NCBI RefSeq assembly: GCF_000813005.1
Contig: NZ_JSYP01000003.1
Span: 274,091-338,090 of the forward strand
Reading direction: 5' to 3'
DNA: 64,000 nucleotides
From: Flavobacterium sp. KMS
GTDB taxonomy: Bacteria; Bacteroidota; Bacteroidia; Flavobacteriales; Flavobacteriaceae
The position numbers were made by a program, and so were the translations under genes. A model generated the notes under the pieces. The model was not told the origin of the DNA, did no database searches, and worked only from the letters and a program-made list of their open reading frames with translations. Shown here one piece after another: positions 52,738-62,514 of the stretch (its first letter is position 1; the number at the start of each line of letters is the position of its first letter).

Positions 52738-53015
52738 TAATTGTCAATTGAATCTTTTCTAGTGAATTACCAAACTAGAAAGTTGCTGAATACGGGTTTT
52801 AATTGAATTTAATATCATTTTGAACAAAATTAAAACCCTAATTAAGCATTGATGATTAAATTCGTTTTGTGGTTTTAAAGGGTAGTAAAAGAATAGTTTT
52901 ATTTGTTGATGTTAATTTGAAAAAAATAGGATTAGCATAGTCCCGATACCGATCCAAAAGCTTCGGGCAATGTCATTAAGTTAAGCCCTTTTGAGCTAAT
53001 TATGGTTAATTGTTT

Positions 53016-53081
53016 TCTCGCAAAGACGCAAAAGCGCAAAGATTTTAGGCGAAAACTTGGCGGCTTGGCGACTTTGCGAGA
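53016..53081. repeat. REP-like palindrome in a 467-base gap
   Basis: TCTCGCAAAG (53016-53025) pairs with CTTTGCGAGA (53072-53081); the interior has further CGCAAA text. This is a common kind of flavobacterial intergenic palindrome. The rest of 52738-53204 is AT-rich with no gene seen. Confidence 0.7.
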
Positions 53082-53204
53082 GATTTATTTGGTACAGTAT
53101 AACTGCTGTTTTTCTTATCTTAATGACATTGAGCTTCGGGATGGGATGGGACTATGTGTTAAAAATAATAACAAGAATAAGCTAATCTATTAATATAAGT
53201 AGAT

Positions 53205-54584
53205 ATGAAATTTAGAATAAACATTTTGCTTTTATGCGTACTAGGATTGATAATTACTCCATTAATGAGTATTGCTCAAACCAAAGAACGTCCAAATATT
53301 CTTATTATCATGACCGATCAGCAAACTGCTGATGCGATGAGTATTGCGGGTAACAAAGACTTACATACACCCGCAATGGATAAGCTGGCACAAAACGGAG
53401 TTCGTTTTACCAAAGCTTATTGTGCACAACCACTGTGTACGCCATCCCGTACAGCGATCTTTAGCGGAAAAATGCCTTATGAAACAGGTTTTATAGGCAA
53501 TGCACCAGAAAAAGACGGACAATGGCCAGATGATTTATTAATGATGGGCAAAATCTTCCAAAACGGAGGATATAAAACAGGTTACGTAGGCAAATGGCAT
53601 TTGCCAGTTCCTACTACAAAAAAGAGTCAACATGGTTTTGAATACATAGAGAACACCAATTTTCAGGATTATAATGATGCAGCTACACCATCATTTTGTG
53701 CCCGATTTATCAAAGAGAATAAAAACACCCCGTTCTTGCTAGTAGCTTCATTTTTAAATCCTCATGATATTTGCGAATGGGCAAGAGATGAAGATTTAAA
53801 AATGGATGTATTGGCCAAAACACCTCCAGTTGATCAGTGTCCGCCATTGCCGATTAACTGGAGAATTCCAGATAACGAACCACAAATAGTACGTGATCAG
53901 CAAAAAGTAAGTGCCCGCACCTATCCTACTGTAAACTGGAGCGGAGACCAATGGAGACAATACCGTTGGGCGTATAATCGCTTAGTCGAAAAAGTAGATA
54001 ATTATATCGAAATGGTATTGGCATCATTAAAGAAATATGGTATCGAAAAAAACACCATCATTGTTTTTACAGCAGATCACGGCGATGGTTATGCAGGTCA
54101 TAGCTGGAACCAAAAGCAAATATTATATGAAGAAGCCGCAAAAGTACCTTTTATCATTTCAAAAATAGGACAATGGGAACCTCGCACCGATGATATGTTG
54201 GTTTGTAATGGTATCGATATAATCCCAACCATTTGTGGATTTGCTGGCGTAGAAAAACCTACCTATTTAAAAGGAATTGATATTAGTAAAAAAATTGAGA
54301 ATCCAGCGCTAGACTTACGTGATACACTAGTTATAGAAACTGATTTTGCCGATAACGAAGAATTATTAGGTATAAGTGGTCGTGCCGTAATTACTAAAGA
54401 TTATAAATATATTGTTTATAATAAAGGAGAGATTAAAGAGCAACTTTTTGATTTGAGCAAAGATCCGGGAGAAATAACTAATCTGGCAGTAAATAAATCA
54501 CATAAAAAGAAACTCGTAGAAATGCGCAATTATTTAAAAAATTGGTGCAAAATAAATGGAGACACTTTCGTATCAGGATTATAA
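53205..54584 (+). CDS. Sulfatase (S1 family), glycosaminoglycan desulfation
   Basis: 459 aa, signal peptide (NILLLCVLGLIITPLMSIAQ). The formylglycine motif is LCTPSRTAIFSG with Cys78 in C-x-P-S-R context. Metal ligands are RPNILIIMTDQQTADAM (N-terminal Asp) and FTADHGDGYAGHSWNQKQ, and GYVGKWHLP carries the conserved Lys-His. It removes sulfate esters (6-O or N on glucosamine, or on galactosamine) from the imported oligosaccharides in the periplasm; an anaerobic sulfatase-maturating enzyme must be encoded elsewhere. The exact S1 subfamily and position cannot be read off. A 23-base gap separates it from the next lyase. Confidence 0.93.
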   Translation: MKFRINILLLCVLGLIITPLMSIAQTKERPNILIIMTDQQTADAMSIAGNKDLHTPAMDKLAQNGVRFTKAYCAQPLCTPSRTAIFSGKMPYETGFIGNAPEKDGQWPDDLLMMGKIFQNGGYKTGYVGKWHLPVPTTKKSQHGFEYIENTNFQDYNDAATPSFCARFIKENKNTPFLLVASFLNPHDICEWARDEDLKMDVLAKTPPVDQCPPLPINWRIPDNEPQIVRDQQKVSARTYPTVNWSGDQWRQYRWAYNRLVEKVDNYIEMVLASLKKYGIEKNTIIVFTADHGDGYAGHSWNQKQILYEEAAKVPFIISKIGQWEPRTDDMLVCNGIDIIPTICGFAGVEKPTYLKGIDISKKIENPALDLRDTLVIETDFADNEELLGISGRAVITKDYKYIVYNKGEIKEQLFDLSKDPGEITNLAVNKSHKKKLVEMRNYLKNWCKINGDTFVSGL

Positions 54585-54606
54585 ATCAGATGAAAAGAAA
54601 AGAATC

Positions 54607-57288
54607 ATGATAAAGAAAAAAATAATTGCTTTGTTATTGTTAATCACGTTTAACGCGTTTAGTCAACAAGAACCAGCAACAATCAAATTAAACGTAGAAA
54701 AACTGCATTCGAGAGTACGCGAATGGCCTTATCCTATAAACGGAATAACGGTGCCAACGAATACTCCAGCCCTGCTTTGGCCTGCAACCAATGGTAAAAC
54801 CATGGTAAAACCTATGGAAAGCGGAAGTGCAGTACCAGAAGATCCTAATATTGGCAATGTACGTTACAAAGTAATGTTGGCAAGTGATATAAATTTTACA
54901 AAAGAGCTGCTTACTAGTTCAGAACAGCGTTGGGCTGTTTATCCGTTACATCAATCATTAAAACCAGGAAAATGGTACTGGAAATATGCGTATGCTTTAA
55001 AAGGCAGCAATCATTGGACCTGGTCTACTGTTTATGATTTTGTAATTGATGCTAAATATGCCAATGAAAAAGTATCTCCACCAATAACCGAAGTGCTAAA
55101 ACGAAACCAAGGTTCACATCCCCTATTATGGGATATGAATCGCATAGGTGAAGATTTTTATAAAAATAATCTGGAAAATCCAGAAGCCAAAACGTTTATC
55201 GCTTTCGCTGAAAAACTGATGTTAGCTCCCCTTCCTACAGAGAAACCTCAAAGAGTAATTGATACAACGGGGAAAAATGCACTGGAAAAAAAGTTAATTA
55301 TTGAAAGAATGTACCATGGTTTTGGAGATGCCGTAGGTACACCAGTACGTAATTTGTGTATTGCGTATCAATTAACCAAGGACAAACGATTTATTTTAGA
55401 TGCAAAACGCAGAGCATTAAATATTGCTAATATGAATCCCGATGGTTTAGCCACAGGGGATGATTTTACAAGCGGTGCAGTTCTCGAAGCATTAGGTTGG
55501 TTTTATGATGCCGGATATGATTTTTTAAATCCACAGGAAAAAGAATTATTCAAAAATATAATTACACTTAGAGCACAAAGAGTTTATAATCATTTGCCAA
55601 ACCGTTTTGAGTTGCATGTAAGTGACAATCACGTATGGCAAATCACCATGCGCAATTTAGCCATTGCAACAGTAGCAGTTATAAATGATGTGCCCGAAGC
55701 CAAAGAATGGCTTACGTATATGTACGAAGTCTGGTCGGCACGTTTTCCTGTATTAGGCACAACCGATGGAGGCTGGCATGAAGGGAATGGCTATTTTAGA
55801 GTAAACTTTAAATCTATTATCTACCTTTCTCAAATGTTTGGAGATTTTAGTGGAGTAGATTATTTTAAACTACCATGGATGCAAAATCTACCTTATTATA
55901 TGTTATATACACATCCTAATGATGGGGCAAGTACCGCCATTGGGGACATATGGGAAAACATACCATACATTGTAAAAGGAGAAGCTTGGTTTGCAGATGC
56001 GCTTACTTATAAAATAGATAACCCGTATTTAAACTGGTATGTAGATAGAATAAAAAAAGATCATCCAGACTATTTTCGAGGAACAGATGATTACTTATTA
56101 TTTAGATTATTAAACTTTAAACCAAATAGAAATTTACCTGTTTCTTCGCCTACTGATTTGCCTAAAACACGCAAGTTTGGTGATGTCGGAGTAATAGCAA
56201 TGCACGAAGATTTGGCTAAAGCCGATAAAACACTAAGCAGTTATTTATTCAGTAGTCCATTTGGTGCTTCAGGACATGGACATGCTTCGCAAAATGCATT
56301 TACAGTAAACTTTAAAGGGAAAGTAATCTTTGGAGGAACTGGGTATTATAGCAACTTTAGCGATAAGCATAACCTTTTGTATTATCGTACATCCAAGGCA
56401 TATAATACAATTTTGGTAGATAGTTTGAGTCAGAAAATTGGAGAAGAAGGTTACGGATGGACACCACGTGCTATTTCGGGACAACATATTCAATATGCTT
56501 TAGGTGATGCAAGTAACGCTTATGGCGAAATTAAAAGTGAATTTTGGCTGAATAGATTCAATCAAATTAATGTAGTTCCAAATAAAGAAAATGGTTATGG
56601 AGATCCAGGAGTAACATTATATCGCCGACATATGTTACAACTAGATGGTGGGTATATTGTATTGTATGATGAACTAGAAGCTAAGAAACCAGTAAAATGG
56701 ACAACGCAATTTCATTGCCCCTATTACACAATCGAAGCACAAAATACCGAAAACACAAACCAACAAAACTTCACAGTAAAAACAGATTTAGGTAGCGTAA
56801 CGGCAAGTGTTTTTGCTAATAGTCCTTTGAATATGAAGGTACACAACAAGTTTTTTGAAGCAGCGGTTAATTGGAACAAAGTAACCAATGATACAGGCGA
56901 AATAAAAGATTTTAAAGATCAATGGCACGCAGGAATTACATCAGAATCTAAACCAAAATTCAGATATTTAACCATTATACAAGTTAAAGATGGTAAAACT
57001 GAAGTAATTAAAACGGTTTCAAACATAGATGGATTATACAATTTACAAGTTGGAGATTGGGAAATACAAGCACAATTAAATGGAGAAAAACCAGCGGCAT
57101 TACAAGTAGCTGGCAAAGCAGTAAAATCATTATTTAATTATGGTGGTATATCAATTAAATTTCAAGGAAAAACATATATCCCTAAAGTTATGGGAAGTTC
57201 TATTTTGTTAGAAATGGAAGGTTCCAAAGTAAACAAACAAGAGGTTGTAGATGAATTACCAGATGTAGCTAAATACGATAAGAATTAA
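54607..57288 (+). CDS. Heparinase II/III-family exolyase with DUF4962 domain (PL15-like)
   Basis: 893 aa from ATG at 54607, which starts a signal peptide (MIKKKIIALLLLITFNAFSQ); the longer frame begins 17 codons earlier inside the sulfatase gene. The N-terminal domain (YPINGITVPTNTPALLWPAT, WYWKYAYALKGSNHWTWS) is of the DUF4962 type. Then an alpha-toroid with SDNHVWQITMRNLAIATVAV, and a beta-sandwich of heparinase II/III type with SSPFGASGHGHASQNAFTVN (active-site His) and KPVKWTTQFHCP. Enzymes of this build in Bacteroides heparan-sulfate loci are exolyases of family PL15; assignment here is by analogy and by locus. Confidence 0.85.
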   Translation: MIKKKIIALLLLITFNAFSQQEPATIKLNVEKLHSRVREWPYPINGITVPTNTPALLWPATNGKTMVKPMESGSAVPEDPNIGNVRYKVMLASDINFTKELLTSSEQRWAVYPLHQSLKPGKWYWKYAYALKGSNHWTWSTVYDFVIDAKYANEKVSPPITEVLKRNQGSHPLLWDMNRIGEDFYKNNLENPEAKTFIAFAEKLMLAPLPTEKPQRVIDTTGKNALEKKLIIERMYHGFGDAVGTPVRNLCIAYQLTKDKRFILDAKRRALNIANMNPDGLATGDDFTSGAVLEALGWFYDAGYDFLNPQEKELFKNIITLRAQRVYNHLPNRFELHVSDNHVWQITMRNLAIATVAVINDVPEAKEWLTYMYEVWSARFPVLGTTDGGWHEGNGYFRVNFKSIIYLSQMFGDFSGVDYFKLPWMQNLPYYMLYTHPNDGASTAIGDIWENIPYIVKGEAWFADALTYKIDNPYLNWYVDRIKKDHPDYFRGTDDYLLFRLLNFKPNRNLPVSSPTDLPKTRKFGDVGVIAMHEDLAKADKTLSSYLFSSPFGASGHGHASQNAFTVNFKGKVIFGGTGYYSNFSDKHNLLYYRTSKAYNTILVDSLSQKIGEEGYGWTPRAISGQHIQYALGDASNAYGEIKSEFWLNRFNQINVVPNKENGYGDPGVTLYRRHMLQLDGGYIVLYDELEAKKPVKWTTQFHCPYYTIEAQNTENTNQQNFTVKTDLGSVTASVFANSPLNMKVHNKFFEAAVNWNKVTNDTGEIKDFKDQWHAGITSESKPKFRYLTIIQVKDGKTEVIKTVSNIDGLYNLQVGDWEIQAQLNGEKPAALQVAGKAVKSLFNYGGISIKFQGKTYIPKVMGSSILLEMEGSKVNKQEVVDELPDVAKYDKN

Positions 57289-57388
57289 AAAAGTGAACTA
57301 TACAAGTTATCTAAGTTCATTTAATCGAAATTTATTATATTTTTAAAGTAAAAAAAAAGTTAGATTGCTTCAGCTTAACGCATTGAAT

Positions 57389-57521
57389 AACCTCCTGCTT
57401 TAGCTGGAGGTTTAAGAAATGATGATGAATGATAAGGCTTTAGTAAAAATGAAAATAGAATTTGTGAAAATCATCACAATTTAATTACAATACCTACAAG
57501 GTCAAAAAAAGACCTTGCAGG
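57389..57521. repeat. Two small palindromes upstream of the HTCS gene
   Basis: CCTCCTGCTTTAGCTGGAGG (57391-57410) and CCTACAAGGTC / GACCTTGCAGG (57493-57521). Both kinds of text are widespread in flavobacterial intergenic DNA; the second could act as a hairpin just before the HTCS gene but has no T-run. Confidence 0.5.
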
Positions 57522-57548
57522 AAAAAAACAAGAATTATTTAAACTACC

Positions 57549-60500
57549 ATGAGAAAAAAGATTGCTATAATAACCCTTTTGTGCACTGTGCTTTTTGCAA
57601 TAAAAAGTCACGCCCAAGTGCAAGACCGATATTTTCGCAATATTTCGGTTGATAAAGGCTTATCGCAAAGTTCAGTTTTTGCAATTCAGCAAGATCAACT
57701 CGGATTTATCTGGATTGGAACTCAAGATGGTTTAAATCGTTATGATAGTAAAGGTTTTAAAGTATACAGACCCGTAAAAGGAGCTAAAAACAGCTTACAA
57801 TCCTACTACATCCGAAGCTTGTTTAAGGATCATAAAGGGCAATTATGGGTTGGAGGAAACCAAGGAATCAGCGTTTATAATTACGATACAGACAATTTTG
57901 TTAATTATAAACTTCCGCGTAGTCTTGGCGAATGGTATATATCATCAATAACAGAAGATAATGCGCATAGAATCTGGGCTACATCAATAGCAGGAGATGT
58001 ATTTATGCTTACTCCCGAAGCCGAAAATTTCACTACAATAAAGTTTAATGCTTCATCACACGAAGTAAAAAAAATAGCCTATATCGGCGTTTGGCAACAA
58101 CAAATTATTTTAGGAACAGATGTTGGGCTTTTTAAATTAAAACCAAAAACACACGAATTAATCAAAATTAATCTAGGAGCAAAAAAGCCTTATATTAATG
58201 ATGTTTATGTAGATGGAAAAAAATTATGGGTAGCAACCGAAGGATACGGAGTAATACAATATAATAGCCAGAATGGGCAAGCTACTTCCCTCCTGCACAA
58301 CTCAGGAACCAACAGTATAGCCGATAATAATATAAGATGTGTTGGTAAAGATACCGAAGGAAATATTTGGCTAGGAACTTTTAAAGGGCTTACTATTTTT
58401 AATCCTAAGGCAAATTCTTTTGCAAATTACTACCATCAAATATCACAGCCTTACACCATTAGTCAGAACTCGGTGCGTTGTTTCTTTAAGGATAATCAAA
58501 ACGGAATTTGGCTAGGAACGTATTATGGTGGACTCAATTACTATCATAAGAACGATATTAAGTTCAATTTACTAAGCCAAAACTCGGGTAAACCATCCTT
58601 AAATGACGAAGTTATCGGTGTTATAAAGCAAGATCCAAAAGGTGATTTTTGGATTGGAACGAATGACAAAGGAGTAAATTATTGGAACAAAAATAATAAT
58701 ACAATTAGCTATTATTCAAACAGCGAGAATAACCCAAATAGTCTAAGTTCTAACAATATCAAAGCCATTGCTTTTGATGATAACGGCAATGTATTAATTG
58801 GGACTCACAACGGCGGATTAAATTTATTGAACCCAAATAGTGGTCATGTGCAGCGCTTTCGCCACGACGAAAACAATCCAAGTTCTATTGCGGGCGATTT
58901 AGTTTATAGTATTCTTAAAGATCATAAAGGACGTATTTGGGTAGGAACAAGATCAGGATTAGATCAATTTCATCCAGAAACAAAATCATTTACACATATT
59001 CATTTAGATAAAGCTGGCAAACGACCAACTTCTGATGATATTACTTTTCTTTTTGAAGATAGTAAGCATCGAATCTGGATCGGAACTACCAACGGAGTTA
59101 CGCTGTTTTATCCTGATAATCTTTTATTTGGAAACATCGGACACGGAAAAGTCAGCGAAGATATTGTCAATTGTATTACCGAAGACAAAAAGCACAGAAT
59201 ATGGATTGGTACAAGAGAAGGATTGAGTTTATATAATGAAACGCAGGAATCTTTTATCAGTTTTAAAACAAAAAACGACTTTGTAAAAGGAACTATTTAC
59301 GGCATAATTCCAGATGAAGATAATAATTTATGGATTTCGACTAATAGCGGATTAATTAAATTTAATCCCGACAGTGGTTCTATACAAACTTTTGACGAAA
59401 GTGACGGACTTCAAAACAAGCAATTTAATGAGTATTCATTCTACAAAGCCAAAGATGGAATGTTGCTTTTTGGAGGAATAAAAGGTATTTCATATTTCTA
59501 TCCTGCAATGGTTAAGCAGCAATTGCTTCCGCTAAAACTTAGTTTTACAGGACTGGAAGTTTTAAATAAAACCGTTGCTGTAGATGATGAAACAAATATA
59601 CTGGAACAACATATCGATCAGGCCGAAGAATTAGAGATTGGACCAGAATACAAACAATTCAGTATCTTTTTTAATACATTTAATTACATATCTGCCAATC
59701 GTACCCATTATTATTACAAATTAGATGGACTCGACAAAGATTGGCAACGTACCGATGAGCTAAAAATAAGCTATAGTAATTTGCCCGCAGGAAATTACAA
59801 TTTGCAAATAAAAGCAATGGGACCTAACGGAGAAATGAGCCCAATAAGAAGTTTAAAAATTATAATTCTTGCTCCATGGTATAAAACAATATGGTTTTAT
59901 TTATTGCTGTTGGCAATTATTGGTACAGCGGCATATATTGCTTTCAGAATGATTACTGAGCGTATAAAAGCGCTACAACAATTAAAACTAGAACGAATAG
60001 ATAAAGAAAGAGTGAGTTATATTAATCAGGTAAAAATGGATTTTTTCACCAATGTATCTCACGAACTAAGAACACCTTTAACATTGATTTTGGCACCTCT
60101 GGAAGATTTATTAAAATCACCATTTGCAGATAAAACATCCAAAAAGAAACATGAACTCATGTTTATCAATGCCAAAAGATTATATAACCTGGTTGATCAA
60201 TTATTTGAGTTTAGAAAAACCGAAATGGGAACGCGCCAACTTAAAGTAGGTAAAAGCGACCTTGTGAGTTTTACCAATGAGATTTTTGAATCCTTTAAAC
60301 CACTTGCCGAAAAAAATCACATTCATTACACCTATCATTCATCAGAAACGCAACTTATATTTTCTTTTGATAAAGATGCTATGGAGAAAATCTTGTTTAA
60401 TCTACTTTCAAATGCATTTAAATACACCCAAAGTGGTCAAAGCATAAAAGTAGAATTATTAAAGGAAAATGAAAAAGTATTTATAAAAGTAGCAGACACA

Positions 60501-61604
60501 GGAGTTGGAATAAGCGAGGATGATTTGTCTAAAGTATTTGATCGTTTTTATCAGGTAAATAATAAAGAAATGAATTTGGGTTCGGGTGTTGGTTTAGCTT
60601 TTACCAAACGATTGGTCGAACTACATCATGGCGAAATCATTGCCGAAAGTACAAAGGAAAAAGGAACAGTTTTTACTGTAGCAATTCCTACTTCAGAAAC
60701 TATATATATAAATGATTCGCGTGTAGAAGACTCTGTATATGAGTTATCTATGGTAACAGACGATAATCTTGTTATAGAAGATGATATACTCCTGCAGGAA
60801 AATGAAATTTTAATAGATGAAACTGCCGATGGAGATCAAATAATCAAACTACTTATTGTAGATGATAATAAAGAGATTCTGGATTACCTGCAAGATTATT
60901 TGGGCAAGATGTATGAAATTGTAGTTGCTTACAACGGACAGATGGCACTGGAACTATTAGAAATTCAACAATTTGACCTCATTATTAGCGATGTAATGAT
61001 GCCAGAACTAGACGGATTGCATTTTTGTAAACGTGTAAAACAAAACATCAATACATCACACATTCCATTAATGCTTTTAACTGCAAAAACAGAAACGAGT
61101 CAGCAAATAAAAGGATTAGAAATGGGAGCTGATGATTATATCACAAAGCCATTTTCGCCAAATTTGCTTGCCGCAAAAATTGCAAACTTATTACGCTCCC
61201 GCAAACGATTAAAAGAATACTATTCGGCTGGAAAAGAAATGGTACCCGAAAACATCGCTTTTAATGCCCTTGACGAAGAGTTTTTAAAACAAGCCATAAA
61301 TATTGTCGAAGAACATTTAGCCGATTCGGAATTTACAGTAGATAAATTCAGTAAGGAAATCGGAATGAGCAGATCCAATCTTTATTTAAAATTAAAAGCA
61401 ATTACAGGAGAATCGGCTATGGATTTTATAAAAAGGATACGATTTAAAAAAGCAGTCGAGCTAATGCAAAACAAGCGGCATACTATTGCGCAAATTACTT
61501 ATATGTGCGGTTTTAACTCGCCTTCGTATTTCTCAACAGCATTTAAGCAATACTATGGTTGTATGCCAAGTGAGTATTTAGCCAAGCTAAATGATGAAAA
61601 ATAA
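57549..61604 (+). CDS. Hybrid two-component system sensor-regulator (HTCS) of the GAG locus
   Basis: 1351 aa. Signal peptide, then two seven-bladed sensor propellers built of repeats such as GFIWIGTQDGLNRYD and RIWVGTRSGLDQFHPET, a Y_Y_Y domain (KLDGLDKDWQRTDELKISYS), and one membrane helix at about 776-800 (IWFYLLLLAIIGTAAYIAF). HisKA follows with phospho-His838 (FFTNVSHELRTPLTLI), HATPase (NLLSNAFKYTQSG, GVGLAFTKRL), a receiver domain (LLIVDDNKEI, phospho-Asp1148 in ISDVMMPELDG) and an AraC-type DNA-binding domain (about 1240-1345, MSRSNLYLKLKAITGESAMD). It binds GAG oligosaccharides in the periplasm and activates the locus. Confidence 0.96.
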   Translation: MRKKIAIITLLCTVLFAIKSHAQVQDRYFRNISVDKGLSQSSVFAIQQDQLGFIWIGTQDGLNRYDSKGFKVYRPVKGAKNSLQSYYIRSLFKDHKGQLWVGGNQGISVYNYDTDNFVNYKLPRSLGEWYISSITEDNAHRIWATSIAGDVFMLTPEAENFTTIKFNASSHEVKKIAYIGVWQQQIILGTDVGLFKLKPKTHELIKINLGAKKPYINDVYVDGKKLWVATEGYGVIQYNSQNGQATSLLHNSGTNSIADNNIRCVGKDTEGNIWLGTFKGLTIFNPKANSFANYYHQISQPYTISQNSVRCFFKDNQNGIWLGTYYGGLNYYHKNDIKFNLLSQNSGKPSLNDEVIGVIKQDPKGDFWIGTNDKGVNYWNKNNNTISYYSNSENNPNSLSSNNIKAIAFDDNGNVLIGTHNGGLNLLNPNSGHVQRFRHDENNPSSIAGDLVYSILKDHKGRIWVGTRSGLDQFHPETKSFTHIHLDKAGKRPTSDDITFLFEDSKHRIWIGTTNGVTLFYPDNLLFGNIGHGKVSEDIVNCITEDKKHRIWIGTREGLSLYNETQESFISFKTKNDFVKGTIYGIIPDEDNNLWISTNSGLIKFNPDSGSIQTFDESDGLQNKQFNEYSFYKAKDGMLLFGGIKGISYFYPAMVKQQLLPLKLSFTGLEVLNKTVAVDDETNILEQHIDQAEELEIGPEYKQFSIFFNTFNYISANRTHYYYKLDGLDKDWQRTDELKISYSNLPAGNYNLQIKAMGPNGEMSPIRSLKIIILAPWYKTIWFYLLLLAIIGTAAYIAFRMITERIKALQQLKLERIDKERVSYINQVKMDFFTNVSHELRTPLTLILAPLEDLLKSPFADKTSKKKHELMFINAKRLYNLVDQLFEFRKTEMGTRQLKVGKSDLVSFTNEIFESFKPLAEKNHIHYTYHSSETQLIFSFDKDAMEKILFNLLSNAFKYTQSGQSIKVELLKENEKVFIKVADTGVGISEDDLSKVFDRFYQVNNKEMNLGSGVGLAFTKRLVELHHGEIIAESTKEKGTVFTVAIPTSETIYINDSRVEDSVYELSMVTDDNLVIEDDILLQENEILIDETADGDQIIKLLIVDDNKEILDYLQDYLGKMYEIVVAYNGQMALELLEIQQFDLIISDVMMPELDGLHFCKRVKQNINTSHIPLMLLTAKTETSQQIKGLEMGADDYITKPFSPNLLAAKIANLLRSRKRLKEYYSAGKEMVPENIAFNALDEEFLKQAINIVEEHLADSEFTVDKFSKEIGMSRSNLYLKLKAITGESAMDFIKRIRFKKAVELMQNKRHTIAQITYMCGFNSPSYFSTAFKQYYGCMPSEYLAKLNDEK

Positions 61605-61665
61605 TATTACCAAAATACAGTGTAAAAAACTGAAATTTCAATAATACAAAACAAACCAAATTATT

Positions 61666-62508
61666 ATGAATACCAATTTTGAAAGCCGTTTTGCAGTAAG
61701 TCCAAAAGAAGCAAAACAAATGGATACAGAAACATTACGCGAAAATTTTTTAATCGAAACTATTTTTAGCGCAGAACAAGTAAAACTAACCTTATCACAT
61801 TACGATAGATATATTATTGGTGGAGCAATGCCAGTAAACCAAAAAATTGTATTACCTAATCCTACCGATTTAAAAGCGGAATATTTTCTGGAAAGAAGAG
61901 AAATCGGAATCATTAATGTAGGAGGAAAAGGAATTATTACCGCTGATGGTGAAAGATTTGAAATAGATTTTAAAGAAGCTTTATATCTGGGAAAAGGTAT
62001 CAAAGAAGTAGTTTTTGAATCTGTAGATGTTAATTCTCCAGCCAAATTTTATTTAAACTCTGCTCCTGCTCACCACAAATATCCATCAAAAAAAGTAACA
62101 AAAGCCGATGCTGAAATTGTAGAATTAGGAACTATGGAAACGGCAAATCATCGCATTATAAATAAATTAATTGTAAATAGTGTGGTACAAACCTGTCAGG
62201 TTCAAATGGGGATGACAGAGCTAAAATCAGGTAGTGTTTGGAATACTATGCCAGCGCACACTCATGATCGCCGTATGGAAGCTTATTTCTATTTTGAAGT
62301 ACCCGAAAATCAAAGTGTTTGCCATTTTATGGGACAACCACAAGAAACAAGACATATCTGGATGCAAAATGAGCAAGCCGTAATCTCTCCTAATTGGTCT
62401 ATTCATTCAGGGTCAGGAACCTCTAATTATACCTTTATTTGGGGAATGGCTGGAGAAAATTTAGATTATGGAGATATGGATCATTGTGCTATTAACGATT
62501 TAAAATAA
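61666..62508 (+). CDS. kduI: 5-dehydro-4-deoxy-D-glucuronate isomerase
   Basis: 280 aa, the usual KduI length. Recognised by MNTNFESRFAVSPKEAKQMD, ERREIGIINVGGKGIITADG, YLGKGIKEVVFES, the metal-binding cupin motif MPAHTHDRRMEAYFYFEVPE and ISPNWSIHSGSGTSNYTFIW. It converts 5-keto-4-deoxyuronate, the ring-opened product of lyase plus GH88 action, into 3-deoxy-D-glycero-2,5-hexodiulosonate in the cytoplasm. It lies 61 bases after the HTCS gene and links polysaccharide breakdown to central metabolism. No kduD is seen in the window. Confidence 0.96.
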   Translation: MNTNFESRFAVSPKEAKQMDTETLRENFLIETIFSAEQVKLTLSHYDRYIIGGAMPVNQKIVLPNPTDLKAEYFLERREIGIINVGGKGIITADGERFEIDFKEALYLGKGIKEVVFESVDVNSPAKFYLNSAPAHHKYPSKKVTKADAEIVELGTMETANHRIINKLIVNSVVQTCQVQMGMTELKSGSVWNTMPAHTHDRRMEAYFYFEVPENQSVCHFMGQPQETRHIWMQNEQAVISPNWSIHSGSGTSNYTFIWGMAGENLDYGDMDHCAINDLK

Positions 62509-62514
62509 GTGATT

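Noticed and set aside
53002..53193. 63-codon ORF in the gap before the sulfatase
   Set aside because: It is read through a REP-like palindrome and has no recognisable protein features.
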